A stretch of DNA of 64,000 nucleotides from Zopfochytrium polystomum (Eukaryota; Chytridiomycota; Chytridiomycetes; Chytridiales; Chytridiaceae). Of the stretch, positions 12,679 to 23,160 are shown in pieces. Positions within the stretch are counted from its first letter, which is position 1. The number at the start of each line of letters is the position of its first letter. Made by a program: the position numbers and the translations under genes. The notes beneath the pieces were generated by a model. The model saw only the letters and a program-made list of their open reading frames with translations, was not told the DNA's origin and ran no database searches. Where the stretch lies: the NCBI GenBank assembly GCA_025765615.1, contig JAIVFJ010000025.1, forward strand, positions 124,001 to 188,000, in the 5' to 3' direction.

Positions 12679-14265
12679 TCAAAGAGCGATAAGCGCGGCG
12701 GCGGCGGCAGCGGCGGCCGCAGCCGCTGCGAGCGGGTGCGGGCGGCAGGAGCGGGCCGCGGCGCTAAAGAGCAGCGACGATTGGGCAGTCGGCTGGGAGG
12801 AGGCCGAGAGCGAGGAGGAGGACTGGGAGGGGATTGACAGGGCCCGGGTCTGGACGGTTAGGACAGGGGGCGGGGCTTGGGATGAGGAGGGCGGGGTGGT
12901 GGACGAGTCCGGCGGCGGCGACGACGCGTCGGAGGAGGAGGGAGCCGGCGGGCAGATGGCCGCGCCGGATGCGTCAGTCGCGGTTGCGGCGCAGGCGGGT
13001 GAGGAGGACGGGAGGGAGTAGGACGGGGCTTGGGCGGCTGAGGAGGAGGAGGCGGCGACGGGGGAGGACACGTCAGATGCGGAGGGGGACGGCAGGCCGG
13101 CGGTGGAAGGAGGCGGCGGGGAGGATTCAGCGGAGGGGGATGGCTGTGTCGAGTCGGTTGATGAGGTCAGCGAGATTTCGCGGGAGGCGACCGAGAGGGG
13201 CGGGGGCGGCGAGAGCGAGGGGGTCTCGGATGCGGGCGACGGCGACGGCGAAGGTGCTTCGGTTGCGGTGGACGAGCTCGCGGGCGTGTAGGAGGAGAGC
13301 GGGGCGGAGTCGCTTGCGGAGGGGAACCCGCCCGACTGCGGCAACGGAGATGACGTGGCGGCCGGCGACGGCGAGGCGGAGTCGCTGGTGGAGGCGGGCG
13401 CGCTCGACGGAAGGAGCGACGACGATGCGGGAGGAACGGCCTCGCTTGTAGGCGACACTGCAGGCGTGGTGGACGGCGGAGGAGGCGTGGCGAGGGACAC
13501 GGGCGATGAGGCGATTTCAGTAGAGGAGGTTGGGGAGTCGGCAGGGCCGGTCGATTGGGCCGACAGCGTCGGCGAGACTTGCACGGAGGTCTCTGCAGAG
13601 TCGGAAGAAGAGGCAGGAATCGAGACGGCGCGGCTTGCACCCGACAGAGTTGGTGCCGTCGTATCGGTGTCGCTCGGGATGGCGCCGCTGGACGTGACTG
13701 ATAAAAGTGTGTCGCTGAAGGAGCCTTCGGCAGGTACCGATGAAGAAGAAATAGAAGCCGAGTCAGAGACGCCGGAAGCGGCAGAGGATGCTTGCGGGAT
13801 GGAGCAAGTGCCAGAACCGTCGGTAATCGTGCAAATTTGGACGGACGGGCTGGGACTAGCAGGCACTTCGTCGGAGGCAGTAAACGACGGCGGAACGTAC
13901 GATCCCGAGTCAGCCACGTTTCCGTGGACCAAGGCAGCAATGCCAAGTCCATCTGTGGGCAGGGTGGTAGTAGCAGAGCTTTCGCCAACGGTATCACTTG
14001 GAGGAGTCAGCTGAGTTGAGGAAACCCCGTTCGTAACGCCAACGGTAGTTAGCAAGATGGCTGCAATCAGAATCAGCGAGAGCAGAGCCACAACGAGAAC
14101 GCGCGTTGTTCGATCCTTTCGAGCCGCAGCAGACGGTTCCGGAGCCCCCTCCTGTAAGCCGAAAGAGTCGCATTCGTCATCTTGGCCTGGCGCGCCGCGG
14201 GAAGGCTCACCAAGTTTGGTGAACGGAGCTCGGTCCGCTGAGAACGCGGAAGAAAAGGCGGACAT
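12679..14265 (-). CDS. Ser/Thr/Pro-rich single-pass surface protein
   Basis: A single open exon encodes 528 residues; the start chosen is the ATG at 14,265, which opens MSAFSSAFSADRAP. Residues 1-55 are a charged cytosolic-like head. Residues 56-76 form one strong membrane helix (LVVALLSLILIAAILLTTVG), which without a cleavable signal suggests a signal anchor. The remaining 450 residues are Ser, Pro, Thr and Ala in degenerate SPSP/SSSP repeats, likely O-mannosylated, with two short Cys-containing islands. The extreme C-terminus is an alanine run ending ALIAL, resembling a GPI-attachment tail, which would be odd in a type II protein. It resembles wall or coat mucins in composition only. It is head to head with the gene at 14,947. 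Confidence 0.6.
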   Translation of the reverse strand: MSAFSSAFSADRAPFTKLGEPSRGAPGQDDECDSFGLQEGAPEPSAAARKDRTTRVLVVALLSLILIAAILLTTVGVTNGVSSTQLTPPSDTVGESSATTTLPTDGLGIAALVHGNVADSGSYVPPSFTASDEVPASPSPSVQICTITDGSGTCSIPQASSAASGVSDSASISSSSVPAEGSFSDTLLSVTSSGAIPSDTDTTAPTLSGASRAVSIPASSSDSAETSVQVSPTLSAQSTGPADSPTSSTEIASSPVSLATPPPPSTTPAVSPTSEAVPPASSSLLPSSAPASTSDSASPSPAATSSPLPQSGGFPSASDSAPLSSYTPASSSTATEAPSPSPSPASETPSLSPPPPLSVASREISLTSSTDSTQPSPSAESSPPPPSTAGLPSPSASDVSSPVAASSSSAAQAPSYSLPSSSPACAATATDASGAAICPPAPSSSDASSPPPDSSTTPPSSSQAPPPVLTVQTRALSIPSQSSSSLSASSQPTAQSSLLFSAAARSCRPHPLAAAAAAAAAAAALIAL

Positions 14266-14749
14266 GCCTGGTGTAGGATTCAATAGAAAATAGCCTTTTC
14301 TGTTCGAGCAGAGGGTTCTGTGAGAAGGTTGGTAGGAAAAAAAAACAGAACAACGACTGCCTGCTGGCGGCGGGTACCTTTGTTGGCAGCTGAAGTAGTG
14401 CAGCGGACTGAAACAGCGAGTTGCGTTAAGCCTCGTCGGAGTTGCAGGAACCAAGAAGGAGCGGGGGGGCGAAGGAAGGGGACGGGAGTGTGAGAGTGAG
14501 CGAGTGAGTGATTGATTGAGAGACAGTGCGAAGAGAAAAAAAAAAAAGAAAAAAAAAGAGAAGTTAAGTATTGGTTTTCCTACTCTTTTTTTTTTGCCAG
14601 TTCAGGCGGAGTCGGCGGAGTCTGAAATATTTCTCCGGCAGACAATTTGGGATGTCAAAAGACAGACCAAGGTGCTCAGAGACACAGGGACAGAGGCAGT
14701 GAGAGTGAGAGAGAGAGAGAGTGAGAGTGAGTGAGTGAGTGACTGAGAG

Positions 14750-14854
14750 AGGGAGAGAGAGAAAGTGAGAGAGACAGACAGATAGAGGGAGAGACCGAGA
14801 CAGAGACAGACAACGGATTGGAATCCAGCCAAAACGGACACGAGACAGATTGAC

Positions 14855-14903
<49 letters not shown>

Positions 14904-14912
14904 GGCAGGCTA
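14750..14912. repeat. GAGA/GACA microsatellite between divergent genes
   Basis: Degenerate GAGAGA, then GACAGACA units (perfect from about 14,859 to 14,904), lie about 40 bp upstream of the ATG at 14,947. This is probable 5' leader or promoter sequence. Confidence 0.8.
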
Positions 14913-14946
14913 ACTGGATAATTATTGTTTTTTTTTGGGTGGCGAA

Positions 14947-15731
14947 ATGCCGACGCCGCCGACGCCGCCCGTGCCGCAGCAGCAGAGACAGCAGCCGCAT
15001 TCGCTGGCGTCGTCGTCGTTGGCGGCTTCGTCGTTCGCCTCGGCGCCGCCGCCGCCGCAGCTGCCGCCGCCGTCGTCATCATCGTCGTCGTCCTCGTCGT
15101 CTGCCTACAATGTCAACCCGCCGTCGCACACGTTCCCTCCCTATCATCACTCGCCACAGCCACAGCGCCCACCGGAGCTCCAGCCTCAGCAGCACCGCCC
15201 TTCCTCGCAGCACCCCTCCTCCTTCCCCTCCTCCTCGACATACCTCCCAAAGCCGACACCATCCTTCTCGACATCGCATCCATCGTCGTCTTCATCGTCG
15301 TTCTCCTCATCCTCGTCGTCGTCCGCCTCCTCGATCGACTTTGGCTACCGAATCAACATCGCCGGCCCGTCGTTCGACGACGACGACGACGATGACTACG
15401 GCGGGTCAAAGGCGAACAACGACCACTCTGCGTTCATCCGGCGCGTCCGCAAGTTCCGGCACGTCTCGGGCGCGTCGCACTACGGCAGGCGGCCGCTGCC
15501 GTGGTGCCTGACGCCGAACGGGTGCGCAATCTCCAAAGCCATCATCTTTGTCCTGCTGTCCGGGTGGATCGTCGTTGTGTTTTACCAGGTGAGCTTTTTC
15601 TTTTTTTTTCGAACAAATCCAAATCGGCGCGGCGTACTACGCCGTCCCTTCCCCTCACCCCCCTCCCCCGTTTCAACTTTGCGAAATTGCAGCGTATTCT
15701 GATTCTGCTTTTGTTTTTGCTCCTGCGCTGA
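14947..15731 (+). CDS. Low-complexity protein with C-terminal membrane anchor
   Basis: Two exons (14947-15588 and 15693-15731) give 226 residues. The first 130 are Pro/Gln/Ser-rich, then come an acidic run (DDDDDDDYGG) and a conserved-looking block RRPLPWCLTPNGCAIS. The protein ends in a strongly hydrophobic stretch made by both exons: FVLLSGWIVVVFYQ joined to RILILLLFLLLR. An alternative acceptor at 15,737 would end it in VMVELNR. The first AG after the donor is at 15,692, which favours the version given. No family is recognised. The layout suggests a tail-anchored or signal-anchor protein with a disordered cytosolic domain. It is convergent with enkurin. Confidence 0.5.
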
Positions 15732-16154
15732 ACAAAGGTCATGGTAGAGTTGAATCGGTAAACTGCTGGGCCGCTTGGGTCTTTCGTTTCCTATCTTTCG
15801 TCCTCCGCCTCTCTCAGACGGCGGATCCATCCTGATCGTTTTCCTTTTGCTCTCGTGCCGTGGTTCACACGCTAATTTTCTTCTTCCTATTCTACGATTG
15901 CGTTTCCTTGGCTGGGAGGGAAAAAAGGGGCGGATTCGTTGCCTGCTCAAATTCGGTTCAAAGGTCGTTCATAAAACAATGGCAAGAAAAAGAGAAAGAT
16001 CCTTATGCATCCAAAAGCCCATCGTCCAAAGCGAGTTTGCCAAATCGTCCTATCCTTCTTATATTAATCTCCCTGCGTGTCCTCCGTGCGTGTGTACTAT
16101 ACGTTGCGTGAGCGTGCGCCAGTGTGCCTCCTCCGCTGCCCGCTTCCTTTTTTT
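15732..16154. other. Intergenic between convergent genes
   Basis: This is the 3' flank shared by the tail-anchored protein gene (plus) and enkurin (minus). It is T-rich on the plus strand, and I see no coding signal. Confidence 0.5.
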
Positions 16155-17389
16155 TTAAAACGTCAAGGAAGTCACCAGCCTGTCCGACGTTGAGCGATAC
16201 GCCGGGTTGAAGTTGACCAAAATGTTCTTGTGCGAGAACTTTGCAATGTGGGACTCGATTTGGCGAAGCTGCTGCTCCATGTTCACCTTTCTGTTTTTTG
16301 TAACGAGAGTGTTTTTTCAGTTCTAGCTACCGCACGAGAAAAAAAAAAAAAAAAGAAAAAGAAAAAAAAGAGACTCTGCGAACCTCGCAATCTTTGGCAC
16401 CGTATCCACCGTCAGGCTCAACTTTTGGTAGTCGTTATTCAGCTTGGCCCAGTTCGCCTTGAGCCCCTCCAGCACCTTGATCCTCTCGGCCTCGGGCAAG
16501 ACCACCATCCCTGGCGCCCTCTCTCCTCCTCCGCCTCCTCCACCCTGCTCGTCCTCCGCCTCCTCCTCCTCCTCCTCCTTCCGCTTCGCCTCGGCGGCCG
16601 CCAGCCGCCTCTGCTGCTGGGACACGAGGTACGACGGCTTCTTGCCGTAGTCCGGTTTGAAGCGGTACGCCGGCTCTGCGTTGTTTGGTTTTTTGGCCAG
16701 CGAGTTGATGTTTTCGAGCGCGTTTTGCTTGATAAAGTTTTTGTTGGAGGGCGCGGCGGCGGGCGGCTGCGCTTTCGGCACGGGCGCTTTGCGGACGGTG
16801 CGGTCGGGCTCGTATTTCGTGGCTTGTATGTGTGTGTGTGTGTGTGTGTTTTTTTTTTGTTTTTTTTTTTTCGGTGGAAAATAGGGGAAAGGTGAGGGGA
16901 GAATGCACCCACCAGACATAACCCCGCCCCCCCCCGCGCCCCGCAAGACAGAACTCGTTTCCCCCCTTCTTCCTTACCAGCCGGCGCCTTCCTCTCGCGA
17001 TCTCCCCTCCTCAAAAACTCGTCTGGCTTGTTGACCTGCACTTTTGCTGGGCCCATGGAGGCGGACGGCTTCATGCCGCTGACGTATTCCTTGCGGGCCT
17101 CCTTTGCGAACTTGGAGCGGTACATTGCCTGCTTGGGCGGCGGGATCTCTTCGATGGGGAGCAGGCGGTGCACGTTTTCGTCGAACGGGTCCGCGGGCGT
17201 CGGGTGCGTGCGGAGGATCTTTTCGGGCGTCGTCGCGGTCGTCGTTGTTGTTGATGTGGGAGCGCCGCCGGTGGCCGCCCCGGCGGCGGCGGTGGCGGCT
17301 GCAGTTGTAGTGGTGGTGCCGGCGGCGGCGGCAGCAGCGGGGGTGGGCGCGGTCGACGACGACGACGATGACGACGACGCGGGCGGCAT
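16155..17389 (-). CDS. ENKUR: Enkurin, flagellar axoneme protein
   Basis: Exons on the minus strand are 17389-16978, 16822-16384 and 16290-16155, giving 328 residues. After an Ala/Ser/Thr-rich N-terminus, residues about 70-137 carry the family signature: EENVHRLLP-like NVHRLLPIEEIPPPKQ, YRSKF, and MGPAKVQVNKPDEFLRR. The C-terminal enkurin domain has KKPSYLVSQQQRR, GMVVLPEAERIKVLEGLKA, WAKLNNDYQKL and DTVPKIARKVNMEQQL, and ends HKNILV. Enkurin is a microtubule inner protein of motile cilia and binds calmodulin in animals, so the gene predicts a flagellated zoospore. A Glu-rich insert lies in the domain. The intron before exon 2 ends in a (CA)n run followed by TACAAG. It is divergent from the repeat protein at 17,760, with 370 bp between the start codons. 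Confidence 0.9.
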
Positions 17390-17759
17390 GGTTCCCTAAA
17401 GAGAGCGGCGGATGGTGGAAGTGCTCCAAGGAAAGAGTTGTCTGACAATTTCCCTTCCTTTTTTTTTTTCTTTTTTTTCTTACAATCCGTTTCCAACACC
17501 ACCCACACAAACCTGCAAAGAGGGGGAAGCGAGTAGTTTCTATCAAGTGTCGCTCCCCTTCACGACTCGTCTCGCACTCGCACTCGCCGCCCCGGCTTCC
17601 CCCACGCCCCGCTTCCCTCGCCCTTTCCTCCCCCACGCCTATCGTTCTCTCTCTCTCTCTTGCCCTTCCCCCTGCTCCAACAGCAACACAACAAGAGCAA
17701 CCCCAAAAAAAAAAAAAAGAAAAAAGGCCAACTAAAAAAAAAAAAAAAAAAAACAAAAA
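17390..17759. promoter_or_regulatory. Putative bidirectional promoter of two flagellar genes
   Basis: These 370 bp separate the start codons of enkurin (minus) and the repeat protein (plus). The region has pyrimidine-rich stretches on the plus strand, a poly-A run just before 17,760, and an imperfect palindrome GTTGTCTGACAAT at 17,437-17,449. The palindrome has arms of X-box (RFX-site) type but deviates from the GTTGCC consensus, so it is only a candidate. Confidence 0.35.
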
Positions 17760-18340
17760 ATGCGCCACGGCCACCAAGTCGCGGCCGCCAGCGTGGCCGC
17801 GTCGCCGGGGACGCTCACGCTCACGATGCGGGCGGGCGAGCACTACCCGCGCGTGGTGCCGACCGACCCGTGGGCGAAGCAGCAGGTCGGGATGGCCAAG
17901 CAGAGCCTGGGAACCGACATTGTGATGGGCGACGCGGCGTTCTTCTCCAAGTCGCGGCAGTTCGCGACGTCGATGGCGTCGCACTACGTCGACCACGGCT
18001 GCGGGCGTGAGCCGCAGCGGCCGCTTGGAGGCACGGGTGAGGAGGAAGGGAGGAGCGGAGGCGAACTGGTGCTGGACGACACCGGACTCCCCGCAGACCG
18101 GCGGTTGCGCGAGGGAAAAGTCGTGGACCCGGTCGACATGGAGCCGGCGGGGAAGCCGCTGGGGATCAGCGGGTCGTCGTTTTCGCGGGACAACCACATC
18201 GTGTTTGGCGACGTCGACAAGAAGCAGACGGAGCGGCTGACGAGCGTGACGGGCGAGACGTTCCGTGGACACGAGACTGAGGTTGTCGTTGTAGTAATCG
18301 TCATACTGCAAAACCCACCCGAGAAGCTTCTCTCTCTCTC

Positions 18341-18372
<32 letters not shown>

Positions 18373-20160
18373 CCCCCCCGGGCAACGGGCTTTTTAAGGG
18401 GGGGACTCACTGCACCACACCGTCTAAGTGTTTTTAATTTTTTTTTTTTTTTTTGACCCTTGTTTCGCTTTTCAGAACACGGCAACGACCGCGAAACCCG
18501 CCGACCCCACCCCGCGCGACGAGTACCGCCGCCAGTGGGAGCCGCCGCGCAACCTGATCATGGCCTCCGCGCACGCCGGGCTCGCGACGCGCAACGACCT
18601 GCCCTTGGACGAGCGGCACTTCAACAACTTTACGACGACGAGCCAGGACGCGTACCAGACCCTACCCAGCCAACGCGACAACGACGGCTTCGCGACCGCC
18701 GCTGCCTCGGTAGCGAGCAAGCGCGGCGGGTACAGCATCCAACTCGGCGACCGCGACAAGCAGCGGTCGTACGAGTCGGTGGCGGCGACGTCGTTTGTGC
18801 GGCACGCGCGGGACTACTACGCGCGGACGGGGGCGGCTGGTGCGGCTGCGGCGGGGAAGACGGGCGGGAACGGGCGCGCGCCGATACGGGTGGAGGCGCT
18901 CCTGGGGCGGTCGGGGGAGCCGATGACGTTCCGGTCGACGACGCGCGGGGCGTACGGCGGCGGCGGAGTGGTCGCTGGGGAGGAGGGCGACGACGACGAC
19001 GGGGCGACGACGCCGGCGGGGCTAGCGACGTACGCGAACGCGAACCACCGCGGCAAGAGCAGCATCGCGTTTGGCGAGCACAGCGACGGCGAGCGGCTCG
19101 GCGGCGGCGGTGGGGGTGGGGGCGGGAGCGGGGCGCGCGGTGCGTCGTCGTTGACGTCGGTGACGCAGCGGGACTTTGGGGCGGGGGTGGCGGGGCGCGG
19201 GGCGGCGTTTGCGCGGATCCGGGACTCTGAGCGGGTCGGGGGCGTGCGGCAGGCGGTGCACGCGGACGCGCGGGAGGCTCGGTGGGCGGAGGGGGGTGGG
19301 AGCGCGGACGAGGGGGGCGGCGGTGGGGGCCCGGTGCCGGTGCAGCGGCACGACCCGCACGGCGCGGCGGGTACGTCTGCGCGTGCGGCGGCTGCGACGG
19401 CGACGTTGTCCAAGGCGAGCGCGCACGCGTCGTCGATTCCGCAGGGGGACCCGACAAAGTTTTCTTTTGCGCGCGGCGGGGGCGGTGGCGCGGGCGAAAC
19501 GGCGACGACGACAACGACGCGGGCGAGCTACCCGTCGCACGTCGGGCTGGTGCCGTTCCCGACGTTTCCGGTGCTCGGCGCAAAGATCACGCAGTCCGGG
19601 TTCAGCCTGGCCGCCGAGAACTGGGTGCTGCCATCCACGGCGCCCGAGGCGCAGACCGGCATGCTCTCGACGGCCGCCGCCGCGTTTGTGGATCACGGGA
19701 ACGACGGTAGACGGGCGGCGCGGAGAGAGTCGTTCAGGGCGAAAATGACCGAGGAGAAGCACGGCATCATCGGGCAGGAGCAGTACCAAATGCGCGGGAA
19801 TCGCACGACCAACAGCGTGGTGTACAAGAAGCCCAGAGACGAGGAACGGCTCTTTGTGCTGGCGGCCGCTCCCCCTGTGAGTCGACGCAAAAGCTTGCTT
19901 GCTTGTGCTTTTTCTGACCCGTTCTTCTTTTCGACTGACGTGCGTGTGTCCGCGCATATTTGCGTCGGGGGAGTGTTCAGACAGCGGCGCGGCGACTCTT
20001 GTTTCCCATCAAGGCGCAAAAGAACTCGTACGACACGACGACGAACGCGTCGTTTGGGAAGCGGCTCGGGATATACACCGTGACGGGGCCGATCGACACA
20101 AAGTCCATCTCGATGCGCACGAGCTCGCTTGTGTTCGGGGACCGGAGGCACTATTCCTGA
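17760..20160 (+). CDS. Repeat protein, probable flagellar microtubule-associated protein
   Basis: Three exons: 17760 to about 18281 (donor uncertain, 18,282 or 18,291), 18476-19876 and 19981-20160, for about 700 residues. The protein repeats a short module: a core like DIVMGD, HIVFGD, SIQLGD, SIAFGE, SIPQGD or SLVFGD, usually followed 10-35 residues later by a Ser/Thr-x-aromatic block (TSVTGETF, ESVAATSF, TSVTQRDF). At least six copies span the chain, separated by Gly/Ala-rich linkers. Repeats of this style are seen in axonemal microtubule-lining proteins (SAXO4/PPP1R32-like), and the gene shares a promoter with enkurin. I infer an axonemal protein, but I do not recognise a named orthologue. 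The first intron contains a run of about 28 C residues. Confidence 0.55.
18340..18367. repeat. Poly-C tract in an intron
   Basis: About 28 consecutive C residues follow a short CT run inside the first intron of the repeat-protein gene. Such tracts are prone to length error in assembly. Confidence 0.85.
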
Positions 20161-20332
20161 TCTCGCTACATGAAATAAAAGACAAAGGAGCGGCGGCATC
20201 CCTGGAATTTCTGGTCGGTTCGCGCGAGGGTGCGTTCGCCCTTTTTGTTGTCCTGATTCGATGGGTCAGAGCCGCTTGGCAAAAAGCGTTGTCAGTTGGC
20301 AGCAGCAGCAGCAGCTGAGCGAGTGTGTGACG

Positions 20333-20384
<52 letters not shown>

Positions 20385-20623
20385 GCGTGGGAGGGGGGAA
20401 GGGGGGTGGGCGTCCGAGACCGTCGAAGTGGGAGTGGGAGTGGGAGTGGGAGTGGGAGCGGGTTGGAGTAAGTAGTAGCAGTATGTAGTGGGAGGGAGGG
20501 AGGGAGGGAGGGAGTGAGGGAGGGAGGCAGCAGTGTCCAGCATTCTTGTGTTTTGGGAAGAGAAGGCAGAGAGGGCAGGCAGGCAGGCAGACAGACAGAC
20601 AGACAGGGCAGACAAGACAGGCA

Positions 20624-20656
<33 letters not shown>

Positions 20657-20795
20657 GGCAGACAGGTAGACAGTCAAGACACCTCGCAAGACTCGTGAAG
20701 GAACAGCTCTTGACTTGGTGGGGGTGGTCGCTGTGAGATCGTCTCCAATCCGCCCACCCATCCATCGGATCGTCCCGCCCCTCCCTCCCTCCCCG
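20161..20795. other. Intergenic with microsatellites
   Basis: This is the 3' flank of the repeat-protein gene and the promoter or leader of the AMPK gamma gene. It contains (GT)n at 20,336-20,382, repeated GGGAGT units (20,430-20,460), GGGA units (20,490-20,525) and a GACA/GGCA tract (20,576-20,670). No gene is seen. Confidence 0.6.
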
Positions 20796-22887
20796 ATGGC
20801 GTCCGCCACCGCGACCACCCCGGCGACGCCGCCACCACCACCACCACCGTCAGAGTCGCCACACGCACAACAAGAAGCAGCAGCACCATCAGGCTCCTCG
20901 GCGGTCGCTGCGACCTCCACAACTACAACGACGACAACCACCGCGCGCCACCTCCTGGAGGGCTGTTGCTGCTACGACATCCTCCCACACAGCTACAAAC
21001 TGATCGTGCTGGAAACGACGCTGCTCGTGAAAAAGGGCCTGGCCGCGCTTCTGTTGCATGGTAATGGACCCCCCCTTCCCCCCTAATCCAATCCAATCCC
21101 GATTCCCCGATTCCCGCCACGATCAAATCAAGCATCAACTACAATCGCGAAACACAACCAGCCCTAGCCATTTGGATTCCCCTCCCCTCCCAAAGGGGTG
21201 GGCGATTGCGGTTGAAGGCGGGGACATCAAGCGAGGAAGTAGAGACTTATCTTTCATTCGATGCATTCGTTGGCGGATGGATCTTTGTCCCGCCCAAAAC
21301 AACAGGGGTTCAATCGGCACCATTATGGGACGCAACAGTTCAGCGATTCGTTGGAATGTTCACAGGTTCGAAGCTGCCGAATTCGTTTTATTTGGTCGTA
21401 CCCACCCAAACGACGTGCTAACGCAAACCGACGGAATGGGCAGTTACCGACTTCATCAACCTGCTTCTGTAAGGATGAGCGACAACGAATTACTTTCTCC
21501 AATTAATACTCCCCTTCTCCAAACAACACTCGATATCCCACACGTTACTTTGCTGTTTGATTTTTTTTCCTCCTCTTCCAGTTACTACCATCAGAACATG
21601 AGCTACGACGAAGCACTGGAACAAGTCGAAAACCTTACAATCAGGGGGCTTAAAAGTACGAGTCCTCTTCTAAGAAACGAACGAACGTTATCCAATACTT
21701 TTCTCTCGCTTCCTCGCGTCAACCCCAACCGAATAGGCCTATCAATACGAGGCTCGGTGATTCCCCCCCAGACATTATCACTGCACCCAATGGGCTCTCT
21801 CTTGGATGGTATGGACATACGTTCATCTCTCCCCTTTACTTGCAATCCCCCTTGAACCTGGGTGAAACCGGCCCTTCTCCTGATACAATCGCAGCCTGCA
21901 ACATCGTCCTCGCCAACGCGCTCCATCGCTTACCCCTCGTGGACCATTCTGGCGCGACGGAGGCGATCGTGTCCGTCGTCACGCAGTTCCAGATCCTTCG
22001 CTACATTGCAACAAACGTGAGTGTTTTCACGCGTGGCTGTTTCTGGTTCGATGGTTTTCGGGGAAGCGGCAGAGGGACTTGTTTCGTTTTTTGCGGGAGG
22101 GAAGAGCTGTTGTGGGGGGGTAAGAACGCTGTCGTTTTGGTTAAAGCAGTACCTATTTTTTTTATGTGGCTGTAGCATCGATCGCTTGACGGCCTCGACG
22201 TTCGCATCCGAGACATTCCGCTGGGCGTATACGGCAAGCTCGAGACCGCCAGCCCGGACACGCCGCTCGTCCACATTCTCAATCTCTTTGTCACTCGGCG
22301 TATCTCGGCTGTCCCGATCGTGGACGACCAGGGTATTTTTTTTTTTTTTTTTTTTTTTTGCTTGCTTCTTCTCTTGTTTTTCTGCGTGTGTTTCGCTCGC
22401 GTATTCACTAGTCCCGTGGGTGGGGTGGGGTTTGTGTGCGATTTTTTTCCTTCTTTTTTTTTCGCTCGTATCAAGGAGTCGTGCTGGACGTGTACGAAAA
22501 GTACGACGTCCTCATGTTGTCCAAGGAGGGCACGTTTTTCGATTTAAATATGCCGGTCAAGGAGGCTCTTGCGCTGCGATCTGCGGTGAGTAAGCGGGGG
22601 GAGTGGAGTTTCCTTTATGTATCCGCCAAAGTAATGTGCGTCCAAATGCTCACCAAAAATGATCTCGCAATCCAACCTCAAACCCAACTCTCATGCCCCC
22701 AACACTCACACAGGAGTTTGAGGGCGTACACACGTGCACAGAAAACGACACGCTGCGGACGATTCTCGAGGCCGTGGAGTCCATGACGATCCACAGGCTG
22801 TTTGTCATTGATGAGGAAGGACGGTTAAAGGGGATGATTTCGCTTTCCGATATACTTAAGCACCTGGTGAACAGAAATGCGGTCTGA
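20796..22887 (+). CDS. SNF4: AMPK/SNF1 kinase gamma subunit (SNF4-like)
   Basis: Nine exons give 352 residues: 20796-21060, 21306-21365, 21444-21468, 21582-21655, 21737-21808, 21895-22016, 22176-22332, 22476-22585 and 22714-22887. A disordered N-terminus (about 50 residues) precedes four CBS repeats. Landmarks are LIVLETTLLVKKGLAALLLHG, SAPLWDATVQRFVGMFT, VTDFINLLL, RLPLVDHSG, IVSVVTQFQILRYIA, ISAVPIVDDQG, MLSKEGTFFDL, and MTIHRLFVIDEEGRLKGMIS followed by LSDILKHLV. This is the nucleotide-sensing regulatory subunit of the SNF1/AMPK heterotrimer, controlling energy and carbon responses. Exon 3 is only 25 nt, yet its inclusion is needed to keep VTDFINLL in frame. The 3' end faces QCR6 274 bp away. 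Confidence 0.93.
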
Positions 22888-23160
22888 AAATGAGCAGTCG
22901 TGTGTTTGTGTGCGTGTAAAAATCCCCCAATTCTCTCTGCCTTCGGTTATTTTTATTTCCTTTTTTCTACTTCCTTTTTTCGTTGGAATGTTGTGGGGGA
23001 GGGCCCAGGAGAGATAAAAGACTTTCAAGCGAGCGGGAAACAAAAAAGGCTTTGGACGGAAGAGGTGGACGGGACGAAGTCCCCCCTTCCAAAGTCGTTA
23101 TACATGTAAGGGTTTATTCTTTGGGGAGCCAAGGTAAGAGCCGCTTTTTTTCCGCACCGA

